DNA from: Serripes groenlandicus
Taxonomy: Eukaryota; Mollusca; Bivalvia; Cardiida; Cardiidae
Reading direction: 5' to 3'
Assembly: GCA_031761405.1 (NCBI GenBank)
Contig: JASEVX010000008.1
Coordinates: 73,438,514 to 73,502,513, forward strand
Length of the DNA stretch: 64,000 nt
The translations under genes were made by a program, and so were the position numbers. The notes beneath the pieces were generated by a model, which made no database searches, was not told the DNA's origin, and worked only from the letters and a program-made list of their open reading frames with translations. This document shows positions 1-10,616 of the stretch, piece after piece; within the stretch, counting starts at the first letter, position 1; the number at the start of each line of letters is the position of its first letter.

Positions 1-112
1 AGCCCATTGCTTGGAAATACTGCTGGATGGAATACTGGTGTGCGAAAGCAAGCCAGTGCACAGATCGGTAGGTGCGCTGTGATATGACTGAAAACTCTTA
101 TCGCACACTGAT
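1..112 (+). mobile_element. SINE-A, 3' portion cut by window edge
   Basis: Starts inside a SINE body (AGCCCATTGCTTGG) and runs to the conserved 3' domain (GCTGTGATATGACTGAAA). It matches the body of the full copy at 6114-6425. The tRNA-like head lies outside the window. Confidence 0.7.
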
Positions 113-260
113 TCTTGAAGCCCGCCGGTTTAACAAAAGGCTGGCTATATAAGTATGTACGTTGATATATAATTGCCATTAATATCAATGACCACCGAAT
201 GACGGTCATCGTGTGAGGTGGCTCAAATGTCGGGCTACTCTCGGAAACAAGATTTAAGGG

Positions 261-565
261 AGTTTAACGCCGTTTTCAACATTACTTACATTATATCACA
301 GCGACAGAACACCTATTCGTGATATTTTGGTAGACAAACGTGTAGGAAAGGAACCTGAGATTATTGTGTTTCATCCCCCTAGCACTCCACCCAACAGCCT
401 TCCTAGCCAACTGCCTATCTTCCCACGTGGAATAGTACATGAGTGGAAGGCGAGTAACGCAAATAACAGTTACCTTCTCTGAAAGATGAATTGCAGTCTG
501 TGTTCGAACTTAACACCCCTGGATTGACAACCCTCGTCGTTACCCGACCGAGCTATCCCAGCTAG
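261..565 (-). mobile_element. SINE-A, near full length, diverged
   Basis: On the minus strand it begins with a tRNA-like head (A box at about 545-560, B box near 508-520) and ends in the shared 3' domain, seen on the plus strand as GTTTAACGCCGTTTTCAAC at 263-281. The middle (about 320-400) is diverged. No clear target duplication. Confidence 0.7.
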
Positions 566-676
566 ACATGAAGCATTATGATCTGATATCATTGTTCAAA
601 CGTGGCCACTGATCAGTATTTATGAATTATTTGAATTGTGTCAGTATGATACCACTGCTTACAGACACAACACGGT

Positions 677-850
677 TAGCCCTTTCTTACTTGCAGACGA
701 GTTTTGGCGCCTATGAAGCAGACTACATTTTCAATAATTGTGTCAAAAGTGGAAATTTCCTTATATCATATTTGTCACAATAATTTAAATTGTTTTATAA
801 TATATATATTTTATTTATAGATAATTTCAATAGTTTTAGAGAAAAAAGTG
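677..850. mobile_element. possible decayed TTAA-1 remnant
   Basis: TTAGCCCTTTC followed by a GCAGACGA-like motif and a GTCAAAAGTGG segment recalls TTAA-1, but the right end is not recognisable. Confidence 0.3.
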
Positions 851-1082
851 TCAGCTTCAAAAAGAATACTTTTTTGACGACATTGGTCCGAGATTTATCT
901 TTGCGCATTAGTTCCCTAGCACGTGGTCGGCCATTGTTTTAATGTAATCATCCACGAGCGCCCCAGTATAATAGTTCAAAAGCCCATAAAATAAAGCTTC
1001 TGCATAGCTCTTGTCACAAAAGGCATGAATCACAATACAGTCGGGTTAACCTTACTTCCCGTACTATTTCTTATTGTGTTTA

Positions 1083-1279
1083 TTAACCCTTTCCCTTGAG
1101 GCATTATGCAGCAAAGGTCTTTTTCTATTTAAATAATTGTGGTAACAGACTCATGATGAGCAATTTCTCATTTGACCACAACTATAGTCAATAAGTATAC
1201 ATTTACTTTCATCTATAGAATAGTGTTCAATGCATATTTACTATAAACAGTGGAGATTTGCGATGTGTTGGAAAGGCTA
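1083..1279 (+). mobile_element. TTAA-1 MITE, decayed
   Basis: Starts TTAACCCTTTCCC, keeps the central GAGCAATTTCTC motif and the ACTTTCAT internal motif, and ends near TTGGAAAGGCT. The right TTAA is lost. Confidence 0.5.
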
Positions 1280-1387
1280 TAGTATTAAAACTGTCAATTC
1301 TCCCGGAGTTATTTTTTTTAACACATTGGACTCTCAATCAAGACTCCAGGTTTCAAATCCTAAGGTCACTAACCAGTACTAGTACTA

Positions 1388-1603
1388 GGACCCTGCGTTA
1401 AGTATCGACCCGGATCAGCCTAAGCATGCCGCGCAGGCGAACCTGGACAGACACTTTTCGCCTCCTGTGGATTTTTATGTTTCAGGAATCATTACTCTAT
1501 ACCTCTATCCACCTGAGACGGAATGTGTCGGCCCGGATTAGCCTGCGCGGACTACACAGGCTGATCTGGGTCGATACATTACGCAGAGTCCATAATGTTG
1601 GTT
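1388..1603 (+). mobile_element. PAL-P palindromic element
   Basis: About 216 bp with long inverted arms. The left arm has GTATCGACCCGGATCAGCCT, and the right arm its inverse around CTGATCTGGGTCGATACATT. The centre holds the conserved TTTCAGGAATCATTACTCTA block. Related copies lie at 17086, 21648 and inside the composites at 15462 and 30073. The outer left arm is shortened here. Confidence 0.8.
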
Positions 1604-1745
1604 AACGCAGGCTCAAATGGTCCTTGCGCTAGGACACTCTATCATGACACCCGACCCCACACCCGCATCCCCCTTACCCCTCCCCCCCCCCAAGGAGGGC
1701 AGCCATTACTACCATTTTTAAAGTCGTTGATACGTTCGGAAGAAC
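1604..1745 (-). mobile_element. SINE-B internal fragment
   Basis: A C-rich run followed by AAGGAGGGCAGCCATTACTA and a TTTTTAAAGTCGT segment resembles the SINE-B body seen near 25420-25460 and, inverted, near 17490-17520. No head or tail is present. Confidence 0.4.
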
Positions 1746-1991
1746 GTAATGAGGAGTATAAGTGTACGCAAGCCTGAAAACTCGTGGGTAGAGAACTTGC
1801 TTCCGTAATTAAGATGAACTACTTTTGAAATGGTGTTACACCCCCAACGAATCCATTCAAATTAAATTAAACAGAAGTCGAAAATGCTGTTCTTAAAGGG
1901 TCACCTCCGTTCACAGGTAGAATACAAAATCAAAACCAAAGGACTAGATAAAGGACTGGTCTTTTACCTTTATATTTTCTCTCATGACTCA

Positions 1992-2082
1992 ACCAAACCC
2001 ATTGTTGTTGCTACCCAAAAAGAATATTTCTCACTGAGACGATTTCCTTTGAGTACCAACACTATAGGGTTCGAGTATCAAA
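1992..2082 (+). mobile_element. PAL-R palindrome, diverged
   Basis: An inverted repeat around the core CTCACTGAGACGATTT. Outer arms are related to GTTGTGGGTAC / GAGTACCAACA and end in CTATAGGGTTCGAG. Cleaner copies lie at 22993 and 51824. Confidence 0.55.
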
Positions 2083-2882
2083 TAAGAGTTGTTGACATGT
2101 TCACAGACTCACCTTATCTAGCGGACCGCCTAAATGACCCATCAGCTCAGTGAATGATAAACACGATGATAAATCACGGTTTGAACTAGCCCCGATATGA
2201 TAAATTCGGACCGGATAACAGCAGTACACACCTGGTCCACACAAACAATGAACCTCTCTACTTTGATAAATTAGCAACGCCAGACAAAAATAGGTCTTAT
2301 TACACCTGTGAATAGTGAAGACTCGCACAGTCTCACCAGAGTCTTCATTATTCAATAAATTCCCTAGGTTTTACTTTCTAAAAAAAACTACTAGAAGTTT
2401 AGCCCTCCTGGTAGTGCAACTTCACATGTTTTGTCCTGGTGTGTCTCAACCAGTTCAATAGCAAACAGATGTATGTCTACAATGTTTTACAGTATGTATA
2501 TACGTCTGTTTTGAATTAGGCTAAAAACCTATAGTACACACAGTCACTATTTATCTTGGCCCGTTTAATCAATCCTTTACCATTAGTTTAGCTCGTTTGT
2601 GGGGAAGAAATCCGAATGACAAATCCCGCTTATCATTGAATTCGAACCCACGACCAACGACCGCATGTACACGATACACTTTTCCCCGGTACCAATGTTG
2701 ATGTCCCTGTAGTTTCATTCGAAATACACAGTAATATTTCTCTTCGGGAAAAAAAGAAAATTTTGTAGAAAAACATCCTTTATCTAATCTTATGGAACAT
2801 ATAAGGTTTACTTTGTCAGATAATTTCGCAATGTCACGTGAAAACTGACATTGGGATGTTTGCAATGAATGGAAATCTTGAT
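2083..2882. other. no gene recognised
   Basis: No supported gene. Around 2640-2700 the minus strand carries a B-box-like GTGGGTTCGAATTC, perhaps an old tRNA-derived SINE head. The rest is unassigned A+T-rich sequence. Confidence 0.5.
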
Positions 2883-3299
2883 TAACCCTTTACCACGTGC
2901 AGACGCATTTTGAAAACAATGTGGCAAAGGGGAGGAAAACAATTATAATGGGCATGTTTTCCCCTTAGCCACATACTTTCAACTCTATTAAACTATTTTA
3001 CTTTCATATAACTCTTTCGGCGCCGAATTGTTTAAAGTAGACTCTTCCATGTTCGAACTCGGATGACTCTCTTTTCATGTTATAGGATTTTTGGAATATG
3101 TTTATAACTCACAGCCAAACAATGCAGATTTCAGTTGAGACAGCTCGTTACGAGCTGACTCACCTGAATCTGTATTGTTTGCAAAAAAGCTCAATATTGC
3201 CTTTGGCGCTGAAAGAGTTAACGAGATTGTCCATATGTTATTCTTGAAGTTCCCACTGCATTCGTCTGCTGCATATCTGTTGTAAGTGGAAAGGGTTAA
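2883..3299 (+). mobile_element. TTAA-1 MITE interrupted by a TTAA-2 MITE
   Basis: The left part (2883-3007) begins TTAACCCTTTACC. The right part (3222-3299) carries TTCGTCTGCTGCATAT and ends GGAAAGGGTTAA. Removing 3008-3217 restores a TTAA-1-like interior when compared with 14243-14473, so the TTAA-2 copy inserted here. Confidence 0.75.
3008..3221 (+). mobile_element. TTAA-2 MITE nested in TTAA-1
   Basis: Left end ATAACTCTTTCGGCGCCG, where ATAA is a mutated TTAA. Right end GGCGCTGAAAGAGTTAA. The centre is a hairpin, CAGCTCGTTACGAGCTG. About 214 bp, bounded by the expected 4-bp target duplication. Confidence 0.85.
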
Positions 3300-3515
3300 C
3301 TCTTTCAGCACCGAATTGTTTTAAGTAGACTCTTCCAAGTTAAAAAAAAAAAAAGGCGTGTCCATTCCCCCATTTAATAAGTTTATGGGAATATTTTGAT
3401 AACTGAAATGCAAACAATGCTGATTTCAGGTGAGACAGCTCGTTACGAGCTGACTCACCTGAATCTGTATTGTTTGCAAAAACCTCGATATTGCCTGTGG
3501 CGCTGAACGAGTTAA
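3296..3515 (+). mobile_element. TTAA-2 MITE sharing a TTAA with TTAA-1
   Basis: Begins at the same TTAA (3296-3299) that ends the neighbouring TTAA-1 copy and ends GCGCTGAACGAGTTAA. The central hairpin is CAGCTCGTTACGAGCTG. A poly-A run interrupts the left arm near 3343-3355. Confidence 0.85.
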
Positions 3516-5650
3516 GATGAAAAGATTTTTAAAACATATCTGTGTAAATTATGGAAAATCACTATGAATGAAAGTTTCACTATTGAATGGAGTTGAAAGC
3601 ATTGACAGAAATGTCTCCTTTTACCAAAAGGTTGTCATAAATCCTTTGAATTCGTCTCCAAGTGAGAAAGACTTTTAACATACGAGAGGAAAATATGACA
3701 AATATTGAAACTTTGTAGAATAATTTCGATTTTATGATAATCGTTGAAAACGTTGTGAGTAACGTAGAAAGTTTTAGTTTTTACTAAGTTTTCCCTGATG
3801 TCATATTTCTAATCGCAGAATGTTACGGTACAGTCAAGTTATTTGTTCAAGGAAAATGGTGTAAGAATTAAGTTGGATCATCAAAAAAGACCGTTACAAT
3901 AAACTGTTCCGGAGTTCTGAAATATCAGTGTTATTTCAGGTATAAGCCATCGTCCACTACGATCTGAAGATGAGGTACTAAAATCTGAGTTATCGACTAG
4001 AGCTGGACGGTCGAACATGTTCAGATAAAGATATCTATTGATAACATGATTGGTGTCCCATGGTTTACTACATCCGCTACGTCTTACCATTACTAATAGC
4101 TGGTGAATTGAAATAACCATTTTATCTGCGCAGATCGAGATCAATCTGCGCCGTTGGCGTTATAGATCTGGTTGAAAACGCCTTGTGCTAGCCTAAAATA
4201 TTAAACAGAACAATGTCATATCAGACTTTGTTCGGAGTAATGTATAGGAGAAAACGCAATTTCACGTTCTAAAATCCTTCCATCTCTTTCAAACCCGATA
4301 GCGAGTGTTCTGAAAAAAATCGTACATGTTGTACTATTTTCTTGAGTTCCCACAACTTAGGGTATAATTTGTGGTAATAAGAGATACATTGTAATACAAA
4401 AACAGTTTTATAGCTTGATATGGAGCTTGATATCAAGCCACTGCAGTATATGATACTATATGATTAACAGCTTCCTTTGAAATTCGACTAATATGCGGTT
4501 AAAGTCAGACAGGTACAAACTGTAATCATATATTTGTACCTCGTCGTGCAATATCGGACTGTATTACACCTCCGTTCTTTGTATCACATAAAGTTACATA
4601 TGCGTGCAATACGTAGGGCTGCACTTCCAGTTTGTATTCAGATGTTACAGTTTGGTGTATATAATACGTGTAACCGGACAGTAAAAGCTCTAGTGAGACA
4701 GTACGTTAACATATGCTTATCTGAGTCCTTGCTGTACGCATATGCATTAAGGTCCCTAATCGCCTGACGCAGCGCCTATAGTTCCCCTTCTCATTTTTCT
4801 CCTCGTTTAATCCCACATAAAACTGCACTGTGTTTAGAATCAATTTACCGTCAAAAAATCTTGTCGCGCAAAATATCCGGCCAGCTGTGAAAATCATAGC
4901 CTCCTATGAATGTGTTCATTCAAAAGAACCGTAAATACATATAGTATCGTGATATACTTACGTCTTTCTGGGTATTAGTCACAACATTAATACACCTTGC
5001 TATTATATTTAATGTAGTTATGTATGTCCGGTCCATGTAAACACGTGATCCCATAAAATGTGTGGGTTTTGACTGCATTGCTCGGATAACTTACAATGTA
5101 CTTGGAAAGTATACACAGGTGTGTTCATATCGTCCTAACACACCGAACACTCGGCCGTGTGCTTGACAAGAGGTGTATCTTGAGTGTTTTGCTTCGGCTA
5201 GCGCTCGCCCGAGCACTCGGTATTGACTTAATCCCAGATGTTAACAGGTATACCTAACAGAATCGTTGATGAACGGGTTGTAAACTCAAACGCTTTTATT
5301 TAATTGGTGGACTATGTAAAGGTTTTTGTTAACGACCCAACGTCGCGAGCAGTTAGCTGAATGTAGAGTTGCATGTAACATTCGGTTGTAAATAGACCAA
5401 TAACATTACAGCTTCTTCGCAATATCTGTTTTACGATTGGTTGAAGAGAAAACCGTCAAAACCCAAATGGTTAACGACAAAGAACATTCGTTTTTTCTAA
5501 GTTGATAAATGGGCATTTCTGAATAAATATCAAAGTCAGAGTTATGTGACGTGGTATAGACATGTGTATTGTTCCTAGGAAAATGTGTAACAAGTTTTAT
5601 TTGAAAATGTCGAACAGTTTTTAAGTCATGAGGTAAGGTTAAAATGTTGT
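3516..5650. other. unassigned A+T-rich region
   Basis: About 2.1 kb with no supported gene. Open frames are short and lack recognisable domains. A 14-bp perfect palindrome, GCTTGATATCAAGC, sits at 4425-4438 beside a partial repeat of itself. Confidence 0.5.
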
Positions 5651-5698
5651 GACGACGACGCAGACGACGCAGACGACGCAGACGACCCAGACGATGAC
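5651..5698 (+). repeat. GACGACGCA microsatellite
   Basis: About five copies of a 9-bp GACGACGCA-type unit, just before the 51-bp minisatellite. Confidence 0.8.
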
Positions 5699-5713
5699 AA
5701 CGCCAAGAGTATC

Positions 5714-6082
5714 ATGAACGCCAAGGAACGTGTAATAAACATGTACATGCTGGTCCAACGTTTTATGAACGCCCATGAACGTGTAATAAACATGTACAGG
5801 TTGGTCCAACGTTTCATGAACGCCCATGAACGTGTAATAAACATGTACAGGTTGGTCCAACGTTTCATGAACGCCCATGAACGTGTAATAAACATGTACC
5901 GGTTGGTCCAACGTTTTATGAACGCCCATGAACGTGTAATAAACATGTACAGGTTGGTCCAACGTTTTATGAACGCCCAGGAACGGGTAATAAACATGTA
6001 CAGGTTGGTCCAACGTTTTATGAACGCCTATGAACGTGTAATAAACATGTACCGGTTGGTCCAACGTTTTATGAACGCCCAT
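5714..6082 (+). repeat. 51-bp minisatellite, about 7 copies
   Basis: Each unit begins ATGAACGCCCATGAACGTG and ends GGTTGGTCCAACGTTTT. Because 51 is 17 codons and the unit lacks stops in several frames, it gives open frames on both strands (a 17-residue repeat starting MNAHERVINMY on the plus strand). I read these as by-products, not a gene. GGTTGGTCCAACG is itself partly palindromic. Confidence 0.9.
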
Positions 6083-6113
6083 CTACGTTGTTCACAAACT
6101 GAATGGGCATATG

Positions 6114-6425
6114 TACGCGGTAGCTCAGTCGGTAACGACGCGGGCTGTCAATCCAGGGGTTGTGAGTTCGAATCCCGACTCGGCCAACTTTTTTTCCGAC
6201 GTTTGACAAAAGTCATTGCGACATGCGTCATTCGTCTTCCACCAATGGGCTAAGTCTATGTGGAAAAGCAGCCAGTTGCTTGGGAAGATTGTTATGTGGA
6301 GTACTGGTGTGAGAAAACCAGGAAACACATGAGTAGGTGAACTGGCCGCCGTGATATGACTGGGAAATTGTTAATAACGGCGTTAAAAAAACGGCGTTAA
6401 ACCCTAATCAATCAATCAATCAAAA
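6114..6425 (+). mobile_element. SINE-A, full length
   Basis: The tRNA-like head has an A-box region (GGTAGCTCAGTCGGTAACG) and a B box (GAGTTCGAATCCC). The body follows (CATTCGTCTTCCACCAATGG, GCAGCCAGTTGCTTGG), then the shared 3' domain (GCCGTGATATGACTGG, AACGGCGTTAAA) and an (AATC)n tail. It resembles the molluscan V-SINE/RUDI type, a family assignment I cannot verify here. Confidence 0.9.
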
Positions 6426-6510
6426 CATAGTATATAGTATACTTTGAGAGATTCCAGGCCTTCTTGCATCTACGTACAATGACGACTCATGTGAGAAGTC
6501 TCCTATGAGT

Positions 6511-6660
6511 GTTGTGGTCGAGTGGTTATCGTCGAGGATTTCGAAACCGGGTGTCCCGGGTTCGATCCCCAGTCGCGGCACTACGGTCATGGTGGAGTGC
6601 CCTTGGGCAAGGCACATTTTCTAGCCTAGTACTGGTTTGTTTACCCAGGGATCATGAATA
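6511..6660 (+). mobile_element. SINE-C, 3'-truncated
   Basis: tRNA-like head GTTGTGGTCGAGTGGTTATC with B box GGGTTCGATCCCC, then a body with GGTGGAGTGCCCTTGGGCAA and AGCCTAGTACTGGTTTG. It stops before the shared 3' domain. Confidence 0.8.
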
Positions 6661-7171
6661 ATTAAAAAAATATATAATTGCGCGCTAAATGACTGTCGGT
6701 ATGTATGTTTTATAGCATCTTATTGCTTAGTCAATCACTTTGAACGCTGTACGCCGATGTTACCTTACTAAAGATCTGACAGATAGATTTTCTTCAAATG
6801 TTGTTAAAATGGTAGACCAAAGGTTGTCCTAAGTTATATATGTTTTAGAAAACATCTCTCAGGCGAATATTTAATAAATAAGAAATAACTTAATTACTGT
6901 TTTAAATAGTTTAGCGAACATTTCATTTTAACTCCCTTTACGTTACGTTAATTGTCTTGGCAGTTGTATGGAATTGATATCATCACGCAGGTAATGTTAT
7001 TCCCTACAGTCTAGTTTATTTTTTTTCTGAATACCACTTCAAACGAGAATGTCATGATGCTGTCTTTAACCATACTATCATTGTCACAAAAACGTACGTT
7101 TTGAGCCACGTTCAGCGAGTGTGGTGGGTTTCATTACGTCTGGGTATACAGTGAAGACGCGGGTGTCTCTG
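6661..7171. other. unassigned A+T-rich spacer
   Basis: No gene or repeat recognised between SINE-C and the 43-bp array. Confidence 0.5.
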
Positions 7172-8331
7172 TTAAGATGCACGCTGTCTTTCGTGGGTAT
7201 TCACTGTCCACATGTTAAGATGCACACTGTCTTTCGTGGGTATTCACTGTCCACATGTTAAGATGCACACTGTCTTTCGTGGGTATTCACTGTCCACATG
7301 TCGAGATGCACACTGTCTTTCGTTGGTATTCACTGTCCACATGTTAAGATGCACACTGTCTTTCGTGGGTATTCACTGTCCACATGTAAAGATGCACACT
7401 GTCTTTCGTGGGTATTCACTGTCCCATGTTAAGATGCACACTGTCTTTCGTGGGTATTCACTGTCCACATGTTAAGATGCACACTGTCTTTCGTGGGTAT
7501 TCACTGTCCACATGTTAAGATGCACACTGTCTTTCGTGGGTATTCACTGTCCACATGTTAAGATGCACACTGTCTTTCGTGGGTATTCACTGTCCACATG
7601 TTAAGATGCACATTGTCTTTCGTGGGTATTCACTGTCCACATGTTAAGATGCACACTGTCTTTCGTGGGTATTCACTGTCCACGTGTTAAGATGCACACT
7701 GTCTTTCGTGGGTATTCACTGTCCACGTGTTAAGATGCACACTGTCTTTCGTGGGTATTCACTGTCCACATGTTAAGATGCACACTGTCTTTCGTGTGTA
7801 TTCACTGTCCACATGTTAAGATGCACACTGTCTTTCGTGGGTATTCACTGTCCACATGTTAAGATGCACACTGTCTTTCGTGGGTATTCACTGTCCACAT
7901 GTTAAGATGCACACTGTCTTTCGTGGGTATTCACTGTCCACATGTTAAGATGCACACTGTCTTTCGTGGGTATTCACTGTCCACATGTTAAGATGCACAC
8001 TGTCTTTCGTGGGTATTCACTGTCCACATGTTAAGATGCACACTGTCTTTCGTAGGTATTCACTGTCCACATGTCCAGATGCACACTGTCTTTCGTGGGT
8101 ATTCACTGTCCACATGTTAAGATGCACACTGTCTTTCGTGGGAATTAACTGTCCACATGTTAAGATGCACACTGTCTTTCGTGGGTATTCACTGTCCACA
8201 TGTTAAGATGCACACTGTCTTTCGTGGGTATTCACTGTCCACATGTTAAGATGCACACTGTCTTTCGTGGGTATTCACTGTCCACATGTTAAGATGCACA
8301 CTGTCTTTCGTGGGTATTCACTGTCCACATG
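7172..8331 (+). repeat. 43-bp minisatellite, about 27 copies
   Basis: Near-identical units running TTAAGATGCACACTGTC, TTTCGTGGGTATTCACTG, TCCACATG. Variants include TCGAG or CCAG in place of TTAAG, a one-base shorter unit near 7420, and GTGT for CATG in neighbouring units near 7680-7730, which suggests local homogenisation. Open frames inside are by-products. The array directly abuts a PAL-S end at 8333. Confidence 0.95.
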
Positions 8332-8332
8332 T

Positions 8333-8415
8333 CGAGGGCTTGGCGTGAAACAGTTGTAACTTAAAACCTATTTTTTTTTTAAACGCTTGATTAGGGGCAA
8401 TTTCGACCCTTTGTT
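8333..8415 (+). mobile_element. PAL-S, left end only
   Basis: CGAGGGCTTGGCGTGAAAC followed by GTTGTAACT and GGGGCAATTTCGACCC matches the left arm of the full copy at 8627. The right part is absent. Confidence 0.75.
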
Positions 8416-8626
8416 TTTGCACGCACTAAAACTACGCTATTGTGATATGTATATTCAATAAAGGCTAGACTTCGACGGACCTGAACCAAAAAACACAATT
8501 GAAAATAGGTTGAGCTGTTCTGATGTGTCATTTTTGTGCACGAATAGTTATTATTTGAAACAGTTGGTTAGTCTTATAAAAAAAATATCTCAACAATATT
8601 TAACCAGTGTATGTGTTTGTTCGTAT

Positions 8627-8873
8627 CGAGGGCTTGGCGTGAAACGGTTGTAACTAAAATCCTATTTTAAAAAACCCTCGTTTAGGGGCAATTTCGACCC
8701 CTTTGTAAACAATGCAAATTTAGGTGACATTGCTCAAAACGAGCAATGGCACCTAAATTTCTATTGTTTACCAAGAAAAATGATTTAACGCTTATAAAGA
8801 CTTTATGGCCAGGTGACTAAACTTGGCAAAAAAATACCCATTTTAGTTACAACTGTTTCACACCAAGCCCTCG
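8627..8873 (+). mobile_element. PAL-S palindromic MITE, complete
   Basis: 247 bp with about 34-bp inverted ends: CGAGGGCTTGGCGTGAAAC on the left and GTTTCACACCAAGCCCTCG on the right, both adjoining GTTGTAACTAAAAT or its inverse. An inner hairpin (8705-8771) runs GTAAACAATGCAAATTTAGG to CCTAAATTTCTATTGTTTAC around GCTCAAAACGAGC. No open frame, so non-autonomous. Confidence 0.85.
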
Positions 8874-8881
8874 GAATGTTG

Positions 8882-9121
8882 TATTACGCCACTCTCAACA
8901 ATTTGTCAGTTATACCACGGTGTTTCCTGGGTAATTTACCAGCACTACTGGTCCATTTAACCTGAAAACCAGCGATTCAGTCGGCATGCTAAGCGCCAAG
9001 TGGGGGGGGGGGAACTATTACTACACTTTTTACAGTCTTTGGTATGACCCGGACGGGGATCGAACCTGCGACCTCCCGCACGCGAGGCGGAGACGCTGCC
9101 ATTATACCACCGAGGCGGTCC
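8882..9121 (-). mobile_element. SINE-B, full length
   Basis: The minus-strand head starts GACCGCCTCGGTGGTATAAT with B box GCAGGTTCGATCCCC. The body includes a C-run and GGACCAGTAGTGCTGG. The 3' domain (ACCGTGGTATAACTGACAAA, GAGTGGCGTAAT) is homologous to that of SINE-A and SINE-C. Confidence 0.85.
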
Positions 9122-9214
9122 AATATTTACACTGATATAGGTGGGTGAAATGACCTAATGACATTATTAGCTCGTACAGACTGACCCGTGAAAGGCTATA
9201 TGAGTCCGTCCATG

Positions 9215-9588
9215 GGATGTATTGGTTTTAACGCCGTTATCAACCGTTTTACTGTCATATCACGGCAACCAATTAATATTCCAATGTGTTTTGTCTTTCA
9301 CACACTAGTACTCAATAAAACAGTCTTTCTTAGCACCTAGCACCTTTCCTTTAGTCTTTCTTAGCACCTATCACTTTTCCTTTAGTCTTTCTTAGCACCT
9401 ATCACCTTTCCTTTAGTCTTTCTTAGCACCTATCACCTTTCCTTTCTAGATAGGCTCGTTAGCCAATTGGTAAAGGACGACTGAAGCTTGTCACATTGAC
9501 CATTGCCATACGTCGGAAAGAGTCTTGGCCGCGCCGGGGTTCGAACTCACAATCCCTGGATTGGCAGCCCTCATCGCTACCGGGGCTC
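9215..9588 (-). mobile_element. SINE-A with target duplication and internal expansion
   Basis: Complete minus-strand SINE-A flanked by a perfect 12-bp direct repeat AGTCCGTCCATG (9203-9214 and 9589-9600), a target-site duplication. A 31-bp segment in the body has expanded to four copies. Confidence 0.9.
9322..9445 (+). repeat. 31-bp tandem repeat inside a SINE
   Basis: Exactly four 31-bp units, AGTCTTTCTTAGCACCTA then TCACCTTTCCTTT with small variants, all inside the SINE-A copy. Confidence 0.95.
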
Positions 9589-9669
9589 AGTCCGTCCATG
9601 TTTCTTTTGGTGAGCAAAGTGGATACAAACCATCCTGTGCGTGTGCACAGTCTGATCAAGATCAACTAA

Positions 9670-9902
9670 TTAACCCTTTCCCTCATACAACAATTCTGCA
9701 GCAGACGACTTTGAACATATTTTGTCAAAAAATAGAAAATCTCTATAACTGAATGGATGACCTATGACTAAAAGTGGAAAACATTGTGGCAAAAAGGAGA
9801 AATTGCTCGTTTTGAGCAATTTCTTCTTTTGTCACTATGTTTTCGAAAAGCCGTCTGCTGCAGAGGCGTCAGAATGCGTCTATATGAGGGAAATGGTTTT
9901 AA
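9670..9902 (+). mobile_element. TTAA-1 MITE
   Basis: Left end TTAACCCTTTCCCTCATAC, CTGCAGCAGACGAC, central hairpin AATTGCTCGTTTTGAGCAATT, right CGTCTGCTGCAGAGGCGTC, end GGGAAATGGTTTTAA. The hairpin is the CTC/GAG type. Confidence 0.9.
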
Positions 9903-10060
9903 ATAAGCTTGTTAGAAGCTTCTGACATCGTGTACCTTTTCCCTTATATTTGTTCATTTCATGGATCTCGTCATCATGTCGTTGACGTCGGCGTCGTCGC
10001 TGGCGTCGTCATTGCCAACGTCCTCGGCGATGTTTAACAAATCATTAAGATTTTAAGATT

Positions 10061-10616
10061 TTACCATTTTCCACTTTATCAAATGCTCACCAAACGACTT
10101 TGGAAGTACCTAGAAACCATTATTGAATAATTACCAATTTCTTTGTTTGCCAAAATGTTTAGAAAACCCGTCTGCTGCAGAGGCGTTAGAAAGCATCTGT
10201 ATGTTGAAAAGATGTTTACAAAACCCGTCTGCTGCAGAGACATTAGAAAGCATCTGTATGTTGAAAAGATGTTTACAAAACCCGTCTGCTGCAGAGACGT
10301 TAGAAAGCATCTGTATGTTGAAAAGATGTTTACAAAACCCGTCTGCTGCAGAGACGTTAGAAAGCATCTGTATGTTGAAAAGATGTTTACAAAACCCGTC
10401 TGCTGCAGAGACGTTAGAAAGCATCTGTATGTTGAAAAGATGTTGACAAAACCCGTCTGCTGCAGAGACGTTAGAAAGCATCTGTATGTTGAAAAGATGT
10501 TTACAAAACCCGTCTGCTGCAGAGACGTTAGAAAGCATCTGTATGTTGAAAAGATGTTTACAAAACCCGTCTGCTGCAGAGGCGTTAGAAAGCATCTGCA
10601 TGTTGAAAAGGGTTTA
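10061..10616 (+). mobile_element. TTAA-1 MITE expanded by a minisatellite
   Basis: Left part TTACCATTTTCCAC and ACGACTTTGGAAG is TTAA-1-like. The right-end segment (CGTCTGCTGCAGAGGCGTTA, GCATCTGTATG) has been tandemly copied eight times before the terminal AAAAGGGTTTAA. Confidence 0.8.
10154..10611 (+). repeat. 57-bp minisatellite, 8 copies, derived from TTAA-1
   Basis: Units contain AAAACCCGTCTGCTGCAGAG, ACGTTAGAAAGCATCTGTATG and TTGAAAAGATGTTTAC. The first and last units keep the TTAA-1-like GAGGCG while inner ones read GAGACG or GAGACA, as expected if expansion occurred from within. The 19-codon period opens frames on both strands; I do not treat them as genes. Confidence 0.95.

Noticed and set aside
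5626..6253. Repetitive 120-180-codon frames on both strands
   Set aside because: By-products of the 51-bp minisatellite; the plus frame runs into a SINE.
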